Notes: generated by a model from the letters alone, not told the origin. Positions 17,510 through 27,023 are shown, counted from the first letter of the stretch. The stretch: 64,000 nucleotides of DNA from Dinoroseobacter shibae DFL 12 = DSM 16493 (GCF_000018145.1 NC_009952.1:1054001-1118000), one strand, 5' to 3'. Numbers and translations: made by a program.

Positions 17510-18714
17510 GGGGCTTTCCTTCCTTGGTCTTCGAGCTGCCGCAACCCGGTCAGCAGCGACGCGTTCATCACCCAGGCCTTGTGCCGGGCGGGATCGGCGC
17601 AGGTGCCCTGCAACTCCGCGCGGGCGGCGGCCTGTTGTTCGGGGGTCCGGGCCTCCAGGCGTTTCTTGTTCTGGATCGTCTGGGCCTGCACGTACTCCTT
17701 GGCGATCTGCCGCCGCTCGGCGTCATAGGCACCGAACAGGGTTTCGGCCTTGCCCGGGTCGGCCACGGCGCGGGCGATCTTGTCCGCGAGGTTCACCGCG
17801 TCATGGATGCCCGAGTTCATGCCCAGCCCGCCGAGCGGATTGTTAACATGCGCCGCATCCCCCGCGAGAAACACCCGCCCCTTGCGAAACGCCGCCGCGA
17901 CCCGCTGGTTGACCGCATAGATGTTGCGATGGGTGATGTCGGCCAACCCCAGCGCAGGCTCCAGCCCGAGCATCTGCGCACTGACATAGGCATCCGAGAG
18001 CGCATCCGTGCCACTGTCGGCGGCGGGGGCGGGGAACACGATGCGCCACAGGCCCGGCGGGCCGTCATGGGGCACCTTGAACAGCGCACACCACTGGCTC
18101 GGGTCCAGCACGTAGTTGCGCACCCGGAAGTCGCGGGCGAAGAAGTCATGGGGCGTGGTCAGCACGAGGAAGCGTTCCTCGTAGGTGAACCCCTCGAACG
18201 CGATGCCCAGCCCCTTGCGCGTCGCACTCCGCCCCCCGTCGCAGCCCACGAGGTAGTCGGCGCGCAGGGTCTCGCCGGTGCTCAGGGTCACGTCCACACC
18301 GTCGCCGTCCTGGGCAAAGCCGGTGACGGCGGTGCCGAGCCGCAGGGTGCCGGGGCGCAGGGCCTCGATCGCCTCGGCATTGGTGTCGGCCACCTTGAAC
18401 TGCTCGCATTGCAGGGCGAAGGGGTGGGGGGTCTCTCCCTCCAGCAGGCCATAGTCGAACTCCGCGATGATGCTGTCGGAGGCCCGGTCGCGGAACTGGA
18501 AGACCGGCGCCTTCAGCCCCTTGGCGCGGATCGCAGCGCCGCTGCCCAAGGCGTCGAGCATTTCCAGCGTCGGCGGTTGCAGGGTGGCGGCGCGCGGATC
18601 GGCCGGCAGGCTCTCGGCCTGCTCGCAGAGCGTCACGTCCAGCCCGGCACGCAGCAGCGCCAGCGCCAGCGACGTGCCGACCGGCCCGGCCCCGATGACA
18701 ACGATATGGGTCAT
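17506..18714 (-). CDS. FAD-dependent aromatic-ring hydroxylase (class A monooxygenase)
   Basis: A 402-residue flavoprotein. The N-terminal Rossmann motif is GAGPVGTSLALALLRAG. The NAD(P)H/FAD DG motif is GCDGGRSATRKGLG, and the GD motif is FLAGDAAHVNNPLGGLGMNSG. This is the PheA/TfdB/MhpA-like group that ortho-hydroxylates phenols or hydroxypyridines. The start ATG at 18714 overlaps the preceding molybdenum hydroxylase gene by 4 bases, so the two are co-translated. Order molybdenum hydroxylase then FAD hydroxylase is the logic of nicotinate-type pathways. The exact substrate is unknown. Confidence 0.88.
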   Translation of the reverse strand: MTHIVVIGAGPVGTSLALALLRAGLDVTLCEQAESLPADPRAATLQPPTLEMLDALGSGAAIRAKGLKAPVFQFRDRASDSIIAEFDYGLLEGETPHPFALQCEQFKVADTNAEAIEALRPGTLRLGTAVTGFAQDGDGVDVTLSTGETLRADYLVGCDGGRSATRKGLGIAFEGFTYEERFLVLTTPHDFFARDFRVRNYVLDPSQWCALFKVPHDGPPGLWRIVFPAPAADSGTDALSDAYVSAQMLGLEPALGLADITHRNIYAVNQRVAAAFRKGRVFLAGDAAHVNNPLGGLGMNSGIHDAVNLADKIARAVADPGKAETLFGAYDAERRQIAKEYVQAQTIQNKKRLEARTPEQQAAARAELQGTCADPARHKAWVMNASLLTGLRQLEDQGRKAP

Positions 18715-21002
18715 GTCTCCTCCTTGGTGGGGTTGAGCGCGGCCCAGACCCGATGCGGGCTCGCGGGCATCTGCAACCGGCGCGCGGCCTCGGGCCCGAT
18801 GGCGTCGCAGACCGCGTTCATCACGGCGGCCAGCGCGCCGACGGTGCCGCTCTCGCCCGCGCCCTTGACGCCCAGCGGGTTGGCAGTGGTCGGCGTGGGC
18901 GTGTGCAGCACTTCGATGCGGCACAGGTCCGTCGCGCGCGGCACGGCGTAATCCATCAGCGATCCGGTCAGAAGCGCGGCGTCCGCGTCATGGACGATCC
19001 GCTCCATCAGGGCCTGGCCCAGCCCCTGGGCCACGCCGCCATGGACCTGCCCCTCGACCAGCAGCGGGTTGATCACCGTGCCCACGTCGTCGGCCACGGT
19101 ATAGGCGGCGAGCTGCACAGCACCGGTGTCCGGGTCGACCTCGACCTCGGCCACATGGGCGCCGTTGGGGAAAGTGCCCGCCTCGGTCGCGACGAACGCC
19201 TCGGCGGTGAAGGTTCTGCCCGTGCGGGCCGTGACCTCGGCCAGCGGGATGGCCCGGTCCGTGCCCGCCACGCGGAAGGCGCCCTGTGCGAACACGAGGT
19301 CGCGCGCGGCCACCTCCAGCAGATCGGCCGCCTCGGGGCGCGCCGCCTCGAGGATCTGCGCGCTGCCCGCCTGCATCGCCGCGCCGACCGAGCCCATGGT
19401 GCGCGAGCCGAACGTGCCGGTGCCGCGCGCGATCTCGCCGGTATCGCCGCCGCGCACGGTGACCGGGCCGCGCCAGCCCAGCAGCCGCTCGGCGATCTGC
19501 GCAAAGGCGGTGGCATGGCCCTGGCCCGCATCGCCCGCCCCGGTGCGGATCTCCAGCCCCTCGGGCCCTGCGATCAGCTGCGCGTATTCCGGCAGTTGCG
19601 CGCCCTTGGGCCCGCCGCCCGCAGGCTCGATCGCGCAGGCGATGCCGAGCCCCCGCAACCGGCCCCGGGCGCGGGCGGCCTCCCGTCGCGCGGCGAAACC
19701 GGCGGCATCGGCCCCGGCCAGCGCGGCGCGCAGGGCGGTCGGGAAATCCCCGCTGTCATAGGTGAACCCGTGGGGCGTGGCCCAGGGCATCTGGTCCGGG
19801 CCGATCATGTTCCGCAGGCGCAGGGCCACCGGGTCGCGCCCGGTCTCGGCGGCGGCGAGCTCCACCATCCGCTCGATCACGTAGATCGCCTCGGGCCGTC
19901 CGGCCCCGCGATAGGGGGCCATATGCATGGCGTTCACGTGGACCCCGCGCATCACCGCATGGATCACCGGTGTGCGGTAGACCCCGGCCAGCCCCGGCAG
20001 GTTGGAGGTCATGGGATGGCCAGACATCTGCCCCATCTGCGCGCCGATGGGGGCATAGCCGTCCACCTGCAGGGCGAGGAACGTACCATCCGCGTCCAGG
20101 GCCAGGGCCGCATCCACCGACTGCTCGCGCGAGGCGGTGTCGGCGAGAAACCCCTCGCTGCGCGTGCCCTGCCAGTGGACCGGGCGGCCCGTGGCGCGGG
20201 CGGCCAGCAGGGCGAGCGCGTCTTCGGGAAACGCCCCGTTGCGCATTCCGAACGACCCGCCCGTGTCGGTCTTGCGCACCCGGATCCGGTCGAGCGGCAG
20301 GTCCAGCACATGGGCCAGCTCCCCCTGCACCCGGTGCGGGGCCTGGGTGCCGGTCCAGAGCGTCATGTGCCCCTCGGGCGAGCAGGTCGCGAGCGCGCCG
20401 CGCGGCTCCAGCGTCATGGCGGCGACGCGGCTGATCTCGATCCGGGCGCGGGTGACATGGGCGGCCCGTGCGGCGGCGGCCTCGAACGCGTCCCGGTCGC
20501 CCAGCTCGTAGGTGAACGCGATGTTGCTGTCCCGGTCGGGCCAGACGCGCGGAGCCTCCGGCGCGGCCCCGGTGCGGGCGTCGGTGACCACGGGGGCTTC
20601 GGCCACCTCCAGCACGACCGCGTCCGCCGCGTCGCTGGCCTGACCGGCGGTCTCGGCCACCACGACCGCCACCGGCTCGCCCACCCAGGTCACGCGGTCG
20701 GTGGCCATCGGCAGGAACGGTGTCGGTACCACGTCGCAGCCCTTGGGCACATAGCGCAGCGGGAAGGGCCGCAGCCCCGCCTGGTCCGCCCCGCTGAGCA
20801 CGCACACCACCCCGGGCATGGCGCGGGCCGCGTCCAGATCCAGCGCGGTGATCCGCCCGGCGGGGTAGGGGCTGCGCACCACCTCCATCCACAGCGCGCC
20901 CTCGGCGGGCACGTCCGCCACGAAACACCCGGCCCCGCGCACCAGACGGCCATCCTCGTCGCGGGTCTGGGCCGTGCCGAACCGGGTCTCGGGACGCGCC
21001 AT
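18711..21002 (-). CDS. Molybdenum hydroxylase large subunit (xanthine dehydrogenase/CoxL family)
   Basis: A 763-residue molybdopterin-binding subunit. The N-terminal a/b-hammerhead domain (RLVRGAGCFVADV, ALWMEVVRSPYPAGRI) is followed by two Mo-binding domains: DTGGSFGMRNGAFPEDALAL, MAPYRGAGRPEA, GQGHATAFAQIAERLLG and the catalytic Glu in VKGAGESGTVGA. The PYRGAGR loop marks form II CoxL-like or aldehyde/N-heterocycle hydroxylases rather than true CO dehydrogenase. The usual 2Fe-2S and FAD partner genes are not in the operon, which is odd. The ATG at 21002 lies 2 bases after the stop of the TRAP permease. It likely hydroxylates the imported heterocycle or aldehyde. Confidence 0.9.
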   Translation of the reverse strand: MARPETRFGTAQTRDEDGRLVRGAGCFVADVPAEGALWMEVVRSPYPAGRITALDLDAARAMPGVVCVLSGADQAGLRPFPLRYVPKGCDVVPTPFLPMATDRVTWVGEPVAVVVAETAGQASDAADAVVLEVAEAPVVTDARTGAAPEAPRVWPDRDSNIAFTYELGDRDAFEAAAARAAHVTRARIEISRVAAMTLEPRGALATCSPEGHMTLWTGTQAPHRVQGELAHVLDLPLDRIRVRKTDTGGSFGMRNGAFPEDALALLAARATGRPVHWQGTRSEGFLADTASREQSVDAALALDADGTFLALQVDGYAPIGAQMGQMSGHPMTSNLPGLAGVYRTPVIHAVMRGVHVNAMHMAPYRGAGRPEAIYVIERMVELAAAETGRDPVALRLRNMIGPDQMPWATPHGFTYDSGDFPTALRAALAGADAAGFAARREAARARGRLRGLGIACAIEPAGGGPKGAQLPEYAQLIAGPEGLEIRTGAGDAGQGHATAFAQIAERLLGWRGPVTVRGGDTGEIARGTGTFGSRTMGSVGAAMQAGSAQILEAARPEAADLLEVAARDLVFAQGAFRVAGTDRAIPLAEVTARTGRTFTAEAFVATEAGTFPNGAHVAEVEVDPDTGAVQLAAYTVADDVGTVINPLLVEGQVHGGVAQGLGQALMERIVHDADAALLTGSLMDYAVPRATDLCRIEVLHTPTPTTANPLGVKGAGESGTVGALAAVMNAVCDAIGPEAARRLQMPASPHRVWAALNPTKEET

Positions 21003-21004
21003 GC

Positions 21005-22324
21005 TCAGAACCTCAGCCCCGGCAGCCACAGCGCCAGCGCAGGCACCGCGATCAGCCCGACCAGCAGGATCAGGTCACAGATCAGGTAAGGCGCGGCCGC
21101 CCGCACGATGGTCCAATAGGTCGTGCCCGGCGGCGCCACCCCCTGCATCACGAACAACAACAGGCCAAAGGGCGGTGTCGTTCCGCTCATCTCGATGGCC
21201 AGCAGCATCACGAGGCCGAACCAGATCGGATCGAACCCCATGGCGGCGGCGATGGGAAAGAAGATCGGGATCGTCAGCAGCATCATCGAGATCGCATCGA
21301 CGAACATCCCCAGGATCAGCAGCACGACGAACATGATCAACAGCATGGTGATCGGCGCGAATTCGTAGGAGGTCGCCCATGCGATCATCCCCGAGGTCGC
21401 CCCGGAAAACGCCAGCACCTGGCTGAAGGTTTTCGAGGCGATGATGATGAAGAACACCATGACCGACACGCGCAGGGTGCCTTCGAGGGATTTCGCGACC
21501 ATGTCCCATGAGAACCGGCCATAAAGGATCGACAGCACAAGCACCGACAGCACGCCGAAGGCCGCGGCCTCCGACGGGGTGGTGATGCCCAGCAGGATCA
21601 ACCCGACAACACAGAACACCACCAGAGACATGGGCAGGATATAGGTGCAGATCAGGCGGATCTTTTCCCAGAACGGCGCGGTCACCACGTCATAGGCGGG
21701 CGCGGCCTGAGGGTTGCGCCGCAGTTGCAGCCAGATCGTCGCCACGTAGAGCAGCGCGAGCACCAGCCCCGGCAGCACACCCGCCAGCAGCAGGTCCGCG
21801 ATGCTGATCTGCGCGATGGAGCCCAAGAGCACCGCGAGTGTCGAGGGCGGGATCAGCAGTGCCAGTCCCCCCGAGCCGATGATCGGGCCGATGGACATAT
21901 GGCGCTGGTACTTCCGTTCTTCCATCTGCGGCAGCAGCAGCCCCCCCATCATCGCCGTGTTGGCCATGTTGGACCCCGACAGGGCGGCGAAGATTGTTCC
22001 GCAGAGAACGGATATGTAGCTGAGCCGCCCGGTGGAGCGGCCCATGGATCGGTCGAGCGTCTCGATGATCTTCAGCGCGATGCCGGAATGGAAAAACAGG
22101 TTCCCCATCAGCACGAACATCGGCACCGTGACCAGCACGAAGCTCGACACAGCCTCCCCGGTATTGGCGACCAGCTGCTCGACCCCGATCAGCCCGCCCA
22201 TGAAGATATAGGCCCCGATCAGGTTCGCGATGAGGAAGGCAAAGGCCACCGGCACACAAAGCGCCATCAGCCCGATCACCATCCCGAGCATCAGAAGGGC
22301 CGCTTCCCACCATTCCATGAGCAT
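21005..22324 (-). CDS. dctM: TRAP transporter large permease (DctM)
   Basis: A 439-residue, roughly 12-segment permease with family marks SGSNMANTAMMGGLLLPQMEERKYQ, LLIPPSTLAVLLGSIAQIS, TTPSEAAAFGVLS and GTTPPFGLLLFVMQGVAP. It is encoded between the small permease (3-base gap) and the molybdenum hydroxylase (2-base gap), tying transport to catabolism. Confidence 0.94.
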   Translation of the reverse strand: MLMEWWEAALLMLGMVIGLMALCVPVAFAFLIANLIGAYIFMGGLIGVEQLVANTGEAVSSFVLVTVPMFVLMGNLFFHSGIALKIIETLDRSMGRSTGRLSYISVLCGTIFAALSGSNMANTAMMGGLLLPQMEERKYQRHMSIGPIIGSGGLALLIPPSTLAVLLGSIAQISIADLLLAGVLPGLVLALLYVATIWLQLRRNPQAAPAYDVVTAPFWEKIRLICTYILPMSLVVFCVVGLILLGITTPSEAAAFGVLSVLVLSILYGRFSWDMVAKSLEGTLRVSVMVFFIIIASKTFSQVLAFSGATSGMIAWATSYEFAPITMLLIMFVVLLILGMFVDAISMMLLTIPIFFPIAAAMGFDPIWFGLVMLLAIEMSGTTPPFGLLLFVMQGVAPPGTTYWTIVRAAAPYLICDLILLVGLIAVPALALWLPGLRF

Positions 22325-22327
22325 CGC

Positions 22328-22834
22328 TCAGAGACCTTCCTGGTCGGCGGAAACACCCTTGTAGAGGCTCTCGCGGGTCACAAGCATCCGGATGAACTGC
22401 ACCGTGCAGAGGGCGAAACAGATCACCACCGGCACGAACAGGAGCCAGCGGTCGAGGAAATTCGCGCGCATATCTCCCACGCCGATATTCTGGATCGTGA
22501 TCGGAATGGCGAAGGCGGTGACGATGGCGCAGGCCACCGCGCACAAGACCACCACCGCCTTCTCGATGGGGCCGGTGACGCGCGCGGGCATCAGTGTCCG
22601 CAGCGCCTCCATCGACACATGGCCTTTCTCGCGCAAGAGCCACGGGGCCGCGAGCGCGGTGGCATAGAGCAGCGCGTATTCGGTGATCGCCACCACCCAG
22701 TTGATCTGGAACATGCGCAGGGTGCGCGTGGTCACGTCGTAGACGATCGAGACGAACATGAACGGGATGATGAGTGCCGCGAAAATCGCCAGCCCGTTCA
22801 GGAGCTTGTCGAAGCCCCGCCAAAACCCGTTCAT
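22328..22834 (-). CDS. dctQ: TRAP transporter small permease (DctQ)
   Basis: A 168-residue, four-segment membrane protein (NGLAIFAALIIPFMFVSIVYDVTTR at residues 11-35, and on). It has the DctQ loop WLLREKGHVSMEAL. The ATG at 22834 (MNGFWRGF) is chosen over a longer frame without family similarity. It lies between the binding protein and the large permease of the minus-strand operon. Confidence 0.9.
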   Translation of the reverse strand: MNGFWRGFDKLLNGLAIFAALIIPFMFVSIVYDVTTRTLRMFQINWVVAITEYALLYATALAAPWLLREKGHVSMEALRTLMPARVTGPIEKAVVVLCAVACAIVTAFAIPITIQNIGVGDMRANFLDRWLLFVPVVICFALCTVQFIRMLVTRESLYKGVSADQEGL

Positions 22835-22850
22835 GTCCGCACTGCCCCGA

Positions 22851-23846
22851 TCAGCTGCCGTTGGCCGCGTCGATGATGGCGCGGTACTTGGCGGCCGCGT
22901 CCTCGCCCAGGGTCTCGGCCACGTTGACCCAGAACGTGTCCTGGAAGGCGGCGGTGACCTCGGCGGCGCCCGCGCCTTCGAGCACGACATCCTGCACGCC
23001 CGCCTCGGCCAGGGCGGCGGTATCCACCGCCTCCAGCGCCTTGGCGGCGTCATAGGCCAGCATCTCGTGCTTCTGGATCATCTCCATCAGGTAGGCGCGC
23101 TGCTCCTCGGTCAGCCCGTCGAATTTCGCGGCGTTCGCGGCGATGATCGTGTTGCCCTGGCGCCAGGTCGGGAAGATCCGGTAGCGCAGGAAATCCTGCC
23201 ATCCGCCGGAGCTGACCCCGATGGTGGTGAACCCGATCCCCTCGACCAGCCCGCGTTCCAGCGCGGTATAGATATCGCCCGCGGGCACATCGACCCGGGC
23301 GATGCCGAGCGCCTGGTACATCGGGTCATAGGATGCGCCGCCGCGGATCTTGAGCCCCGAGAAATCCATCGTGCCGTCATCGTCGATCTTGGGCTCGGTG
23401 ATGGTGTAGAACTGGAAATTGTATCCCGTCCCCATCGCGCCCAGGAACGCCACGCCCGCGCGCTCCCGCGTGCCGGCATCGATGGCGTCGTGCAGCCCCG
23501 CGGCGCGCAGCTTGTCGGCAGGCACCGCGGCGGCGTCGAGCGGGGTCAGCTCCGGCACCTGGCGCTGGTAATAGCCTGCCGGCCCGAAATAGAGGTCGAT
23601 GATCCCGCGCGAGACCGCGTTCATCTGCTCGTTCCGGGGCAGGATCTCGGTGCCGCCGCGCAGGTCGATTTGCAGGATGCCCGCGCCATTGGCGTTCACG
23701 TCCTCGACGAAGGCGAAATAGCTTTGCATCAGGTCGTTTGTCGCAGGCAGCGAGTAGACCACGCTCAGCCGGGCCTCCTGGGACAGCGCCGGGGCCGCCA
23801 GAAGAAGGGCCGCGCCGGCGGCGAGAAGTCGGGTATGCAGTGTCAT
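22851..23846 (-). CDS. dctP: TRAP transporter substrate-binding protein (DctP family)
   Basis: A 331-residue periplasmic protein with signal peptide MTLHTRLLAAGAALLLAAPALSQ split around residue 20. DctP features: MQSYFAFVEDVNANGAG, FSGLKIRGGASYDPMYQALGIARVDVPAGDIYTALERGLVEG and the late WVNVAETLGEDAAAKYRAI. It starts the minus-strand operon running to 16739 (transport, molybdenum hydroxylase, FAD hydroxylase, racemase-like). The promoter region is the 503-base gap shared with the GntR gene. The substrate may be a ring carboxylic acid, judged only from neighbours. Confidence 0.93.
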   Translation of the reverse strand: MTLHTRLLAAGAALLLAAPALSQEARLSVVYSLPATNDLMQSYFAFVEDVNANGAGILQIDLRGGTEILPRNEQMNAVSRGIIDLYFGPAGYYQRQVPELTPLDAAAVPADKLRAAGLHDAIDAGTRERAGVAFLGAMGTGYNFQFYTITEPKIDDDGTMDFSGLKIRGGASYDPMYQALGIARVDVPAGDIYTALERGLVEGIGFTTIGVSSGGWQDFLRYRIFPTWRQGNTIIAANAAKFDGLTEEQRAYLMEMIQKHEMLAYDAAKALEAVDTAALAEAGVQDVVLEGAGAAEVTAAFQDTFWVNVAETLGEDAAAKYRAIIDAANGS

Positions 23847-24020
23847 GGGCTGAAGGCTCCCTGGTGGTGTTGGCAGATGCGTGCCCGCTTTTGGCGCGGG
23901 TCGTTGGTGTCATGGCGCGGAGGGCGGGGGGCTGCGCGCGCATTGCGCCTCGCCCGACCGGAGTCCCCCGAAGTGCGCCACATGCGACAAAGGGTACATT
24001 TTTTGCCCTGCGCGACAAGC

Positions 24021-24034
24021 TTTTGTATGCAAAA
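24021..24034. promoter_or_regulatory. Candidate GntR operator
   Basis: TTTTGTATGCAAAA is a palindrome except for one pair. It is close to TTGTATACAA, a usual site of FadR-type GntR regulators. It lies 175 bases ahead of the divergent TRAP gene. Confidence 0.5.
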
Positions 24035-24307
24035 TTTGCGCAGATCTCGGTGGGTTTTATTTTTTGGGTTGTGCGAATTCTCATAAGCCGCTGATTATTC
24101 TATAAAAAACTTTCAGATGGTGCTGGCGGAGTTTTCCGGCTTGAGCATTGGTGCCTCATCTGCATGCAGAAATCCGCCGCGGATGCCTGTTTTTCGGGAA
24201 ACTTCCGAAATCTGCAGGTTCTGCCCGTCAAGTGCATGCCGAAACCGGCGCAACCCGGCGCAAAATGCCGCCCTGGCCCGATTGCCCTCGCTCGACAGGG
24301 CGGTTCT

Positions 24308-24313
24308 GTATAC
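24308..24313. promoter_or_regulatory. Candidate GntR operator core GTATAC
   Basis: The context is TTCTGTATACTAAA, 37 bases before the GntR start, suggesting autoregulation. The same core occurs at 31203-31208 ahead of the other catabolic operon. Confidence 0.45.
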
Positions 24314-24349
24314 TAAATCTGAACAAACGCCCGGTGCCGAGGAGCCTGC

Positions 24350-25054
24350 ATGTCCACCACCCCCCCGCGCATGAACGCCGCCGAAGCGGCCTACCGGACG
24401 ATCCGGGCCAAGATCGTGTCGGGCGAGTTGGCGGAGGGGGAGCGGCTGACCGAGAAGCGGCTCTCCAAGGACCTGGGCCTGTCGCGCACCCCGATCCGCG
24501 AGGCGGTCGGGCGGCTGATCCTCGAAGGCTTCGTCGAGCGGCAATCGGGCTATACCACCCGGGTCGCGCGCTTCCCCGAGGACGAGATCGCCCAGGTCTT
24601 CGAGATCCGCGGCGTGCTGGAGGCCTATTCCGCCCGCCGCGCGGCCCGGCACGCCCGGCCCGATGACATCGCCGAGATGCGCGAGGTCTACGCGGTGATG
24701 GCGGCCAACTCGCCGCCCCGCTCCGAGGCTGCCTACCAGGTGCTGACCGAGGCGAATGAGCGGTTTCACAAGATCATCCTGCGCGCGGCCCAGTCGCCCA
24801 AGCTCACCGCGCTGATGACCATGGCGCTCGATGTGGGGATGGTGGTGCGGACCTACCGGATCTTCACCGAGGCCGACCTGACCCGCAGCCTGCACCACCA
24901 TGGCGAGCTGATCGATGCCATCGCCGCCCGCGCCCCCGACTGGGCCGAGAGCGTCATGCGCGCCCACCTGCTGGCCGGGGCGGCGCGGGTGGCCGAGCAT
25001 ACGGGCGATATCGGGCAGAAGACGCCGCCGCCGGATGTGAAGGCCGCCGAATGA
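24350..25054 (+). CDS. GntR-family (FCD/FadR subfamily) transcription regulator
   Basis: A 234-residue repressor type. The winged helix-turn-helix is at residues 10-75 (RLSKDLGLSRTPIREAVGRLILEGFVE). The FCD ligand domain follows with metal-site candidates in NERFHKIILRA, LHHHGELIDAI and MRAHL. FCD regulators usually bind small organic acids. GAGGAG at 24338-24343 supports the ATG. It overlaps the CitE-like gene (ATGA) and so is the first gene of a three-gene operon. It probably controls both this and the divergent TRAP operon. Confidence 0.93.
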   Translation: MSTTPPRMNAAEAAYRTIRAKIVSGELAEGERLTEKRLSKDLGLSRTPIREAVGRLILEGFVERQSGYTTRVARFPEDEIAQVFEIRGVLEAYSARRAARHARPDDIAEMREVYAVMAANSPPRSEAAYQVLTEANERFHKIILRAAQSPKLTALMTMALDVGMVVRTYRIFTEADLTRSLHHHGELIDAIAARAPDWAESVMRAHLLAGAARVAEHTGDIGQKTPPPDVKAAE

Positions 25055-25896
25055 CCGCGCCGCGCGCCCTGCGCTCGTTTCTGTTCGCCCCGGCCAACCG
25101 ACCCGCGATCTTCGACAAGGCGCGCGGGTCGGGCGCCGATGCGGTCTGCCTCGATCTCGAGGACGCGGTGCCGCCGGACCAGAAGGCCACCGCCCGCGCC
25201 CCGGCGCTGGAATGGCTGGTGCAGGCGGCGGACCCGGGCTGCGGGGTGCGGATCAACGGGTTGCGCACGCCCGAGGGGCTGGCCGATATCGCCGCACTCT
25301 GTGCCGCGCGCCCGGGGCCGGGCTTTGTCCTTCTGCCCAAGGTCGGCGCCGCGGCGGAGGTGCAGATCGCCGCCGAAGCGCTGGAGGCCGCGGGCAGCGA
25401 CCTGTCGCTTGGCGCGCTGATCGAGACCGCCGAAGGGCTGGAGGCGGTGGCACGGATCGCGCGGGCCTCCGACCGACTGAGCTTCCTGCTCTTCGGTGCG
25501 GTGGATCTCGCGGCCGATCTCGGCGTGGACGGCTCGGATGCGGCGCTCGCCTATGCCCGGGGGCGCGTGGTCCATGCGGGGCGCGCGGCGGGGCGCCCGG
25601 TGCTCGACGTGCCCGCGCTGGATTTCCGCGACCTGGCGGCGGTGGGCCAGGCGGCGGCGCGCGCCAAGGCACACGGGTTTTCCGGCAAGGCGGCGATCCA
25701 CCCGTCGAACATCGCGGTGATCAACGACGCCTTCACCCCCGGCGCGGAGGAGATCGCCGAGGCGCAAGAGGTTCTCGCCCTGTACGAAGCATCACCCAAC
25801 GGGCTGGCCGTGCGCAACGGCAAGCTGATCGAGAAGCCGGTGATCCGCGCGATGGAGGCGCGGCTGGCGCTGGCGCGCGCGGCGGGGCGGCTGTGA
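25051..25896 (+). CDS. HpcH/HpaI (CitE-like) CoA-ester lyase
   Basis: A 281-residue TIM-barrel lyase of the CitE/malyl-CoA/citramalyl-CoA lyase group. The start RSFLFAPANRPAIFDKA, the metal-binding acidic segment VCLDLEDAVPPDQK, IETAEGLEAVARIA and SGKAAIHPSNIAVIN are all present. These enzymes split (S)-malyl-, citramalyl- or related CoA esters to acetyl-CoA plus a 2-oxoacid. No citrate lyase alpha or gamma genes are near, so a stand-alone CoA-ester lyase is likely. It overlaps the regulator upstream and the amidase downstream. Confidence 0.88.
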   Translation: MTAPRALRSFLFAPANRPAIFDKARGSGADAVCLDLEDAVPPDQKATARAPALEWLVQAADPGCGVRINGLRTPEGLADIAALCAARPGPGFVLLPKVGAAAEVQIAAEALEAAGSDLSLGALIETAEGLEAVARIARASDRLSFLLFGAVDLAADLGVDGSDAALAYARGRVVHAGRAAGRPVLDVPALDFRDLAAVGQAAARAKAHGFSGKAAIHPSNIAVINDAFTPGAEEIAEAQEVLALYEASPNGLAVRNGKLIEKPVIRAMEARLALARAAGRL

Positions 25897-27023
25897 CCGA
25901 CGCGGCGCGGCTGCGGGCGCTGGACGACCGCTTCGCCTTTCTCGAAGACCCCTCGACCCAGGTGATACCGGGGTCGGGCACGGGGCCTCTGGCCGGGCTC
26001 CGCATCGGGGTCAAATCCAACATCGCCGTGGCCGGGCAGGCCTGGACCGCCGGGATCGCCGGGCGCGGCGAGGTGCTGGCCGAGGCCGATGCCGAGGTCA
26101 TCGCGCGTCTGCGCGCCGCCGGGGCCGACCTGCTGCCGGGGCTGACCATGGACGAGGCCGCCCTGGGGGCGGCGACCGAGACGAGCGGCCTGCGCGCAAC
26201 GCAAAACCCCTTTGCCCCGGGCCACAGCGTCGGTGGCAGCTCCGGCGGCGCGGCGGCGGCGGTGGCCTGCGGCGCGGTGCCCGTGGCGCTGGGCAGCGAC
26301 ACGCTGGGCTCCGTGCGGATCCCGGCGGCCTATTGTGGCGTGCTGGGCTTCAAGCCGGGGGCAGGGGTGCTGCCGCTGGGCGGGGTGGTCCCGCTGGACC
26401 CCGCGCTCGACACGCTGGGCCTTTTGGCGCGGCGGGTGGCGGATCTGCGCGCGGTCTACGCGGTGCTGGCGCCGGAGGCCGTGGCCGAAACGGCGCAGGT
26501 GGTGCAGCTTGCCCCGCAAGCGGACGTGGCCTGCGCGCCCGAGGTGCAGACGGCCCTGGCGCGCGCGGCGCGGCTGCTCGACGCCAGCGGTCCCGACCGG
26601 CTGGAGGGGTGGGAGGCGGAGGCGCTGCGCATGGCGGCCTTCACGCGGGTCTGCGCCGCGGCGGCCACGACCCTCGCCGATCAGCCGATTGCCAGCGTCG
26701 CGGTGCGCAGCGCCATGGCCTACGGCGCGCGGCTCACCCCCGACGGGCTGGCCCGGGCCGAGGCGCTCTGCGACCGGGTCGCCGCGGCCCTGCGCGCGCG
26801 GCTCCCCCCTGGCACCGTGGCGCTGACCCCGACCACGCCGACCCCGGCCTTTGCCCGGGGCACCCCGCCGCCCGCCGATCAGGCCAGCTTCACGGTGCTT
26901 GCCAATCTCGCCGGTCTGCCCGCGATCTCGGTGCCGATGGGGCCTGCGTCGGTGCAGCTCATGGCCGGGCCGGGGCAGGAGGGCACGCTTCTCGCCCTCG
27001 CCGACCGGCTGAGCGCGGCCTAG
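25893..27023 (+). CDS. Amidase-signature family hydrolase
   Basis: A 376-residue amidase (GatA-like fold) that hydrolyses a carboxamide. The Ser-cisSer-Lys triad can be read: Lys in IGVKSNIAV (about residue 36), Ser in GGSSGGAAAAVACGAV, and the nucleophile region GSDTLGSVRIPAAYCGVLGFKP, where the usual TGGS reads TLGS. The start is a GTG at 25893 overlapping the stop of the lyase. It is shorter than typical amidases (450-500). It ends 4 bases into the convergent hydratase gene. In this setting it may release ammonia from a ring-cleavage amide. Confidence 0.88.
   Translation: MTDAARLRALDDRFAFLEDPSTQVIPGSGTGPLAGLRIGVKSNIAVAGQAWTAGIAGRGEVLAEADAEVIARLRAAGADLLPGLTMDEAALGAATETSGLRATQNPFAPGHSVGGSSGGAAAAVACGAVPVALGSDTLGSVRIPAAYCGVLGFKPGAGVLPLGGVVPLDPALDTLGLLARRVADLRAVYAVLAPEAVAETAQVVQLAPQADVACAPEVQTALARAARLLDASGPDRLEGWEAEALRMAAFTRVCAAAATTLADQPIASVAVRSAMAYGARLTPDGLARAEALCDRVAAALRARLPPGTVALTPTTPTPAFARGTPPPADQASFTVLANLAGLPAISVPMGPASVQLMAGPGQEGTLLALADRLSAA

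Larger units (their letters stand above)
23847..24349. promoter_or_regulatory. 503-base divergent control region between TRAP and GntR operons
   Basis: No gene seen. It is AT-richer than its surroundings, notably 23990-24120. It contains operator-like elements TTTTGTATGCAAAA (24021-24034), CTGCATGCAG (24160-24169), TTTCGG/CCGAAA arms (about 24192-24209) and GTATAC (24308-24313). Confidence 0.7.
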
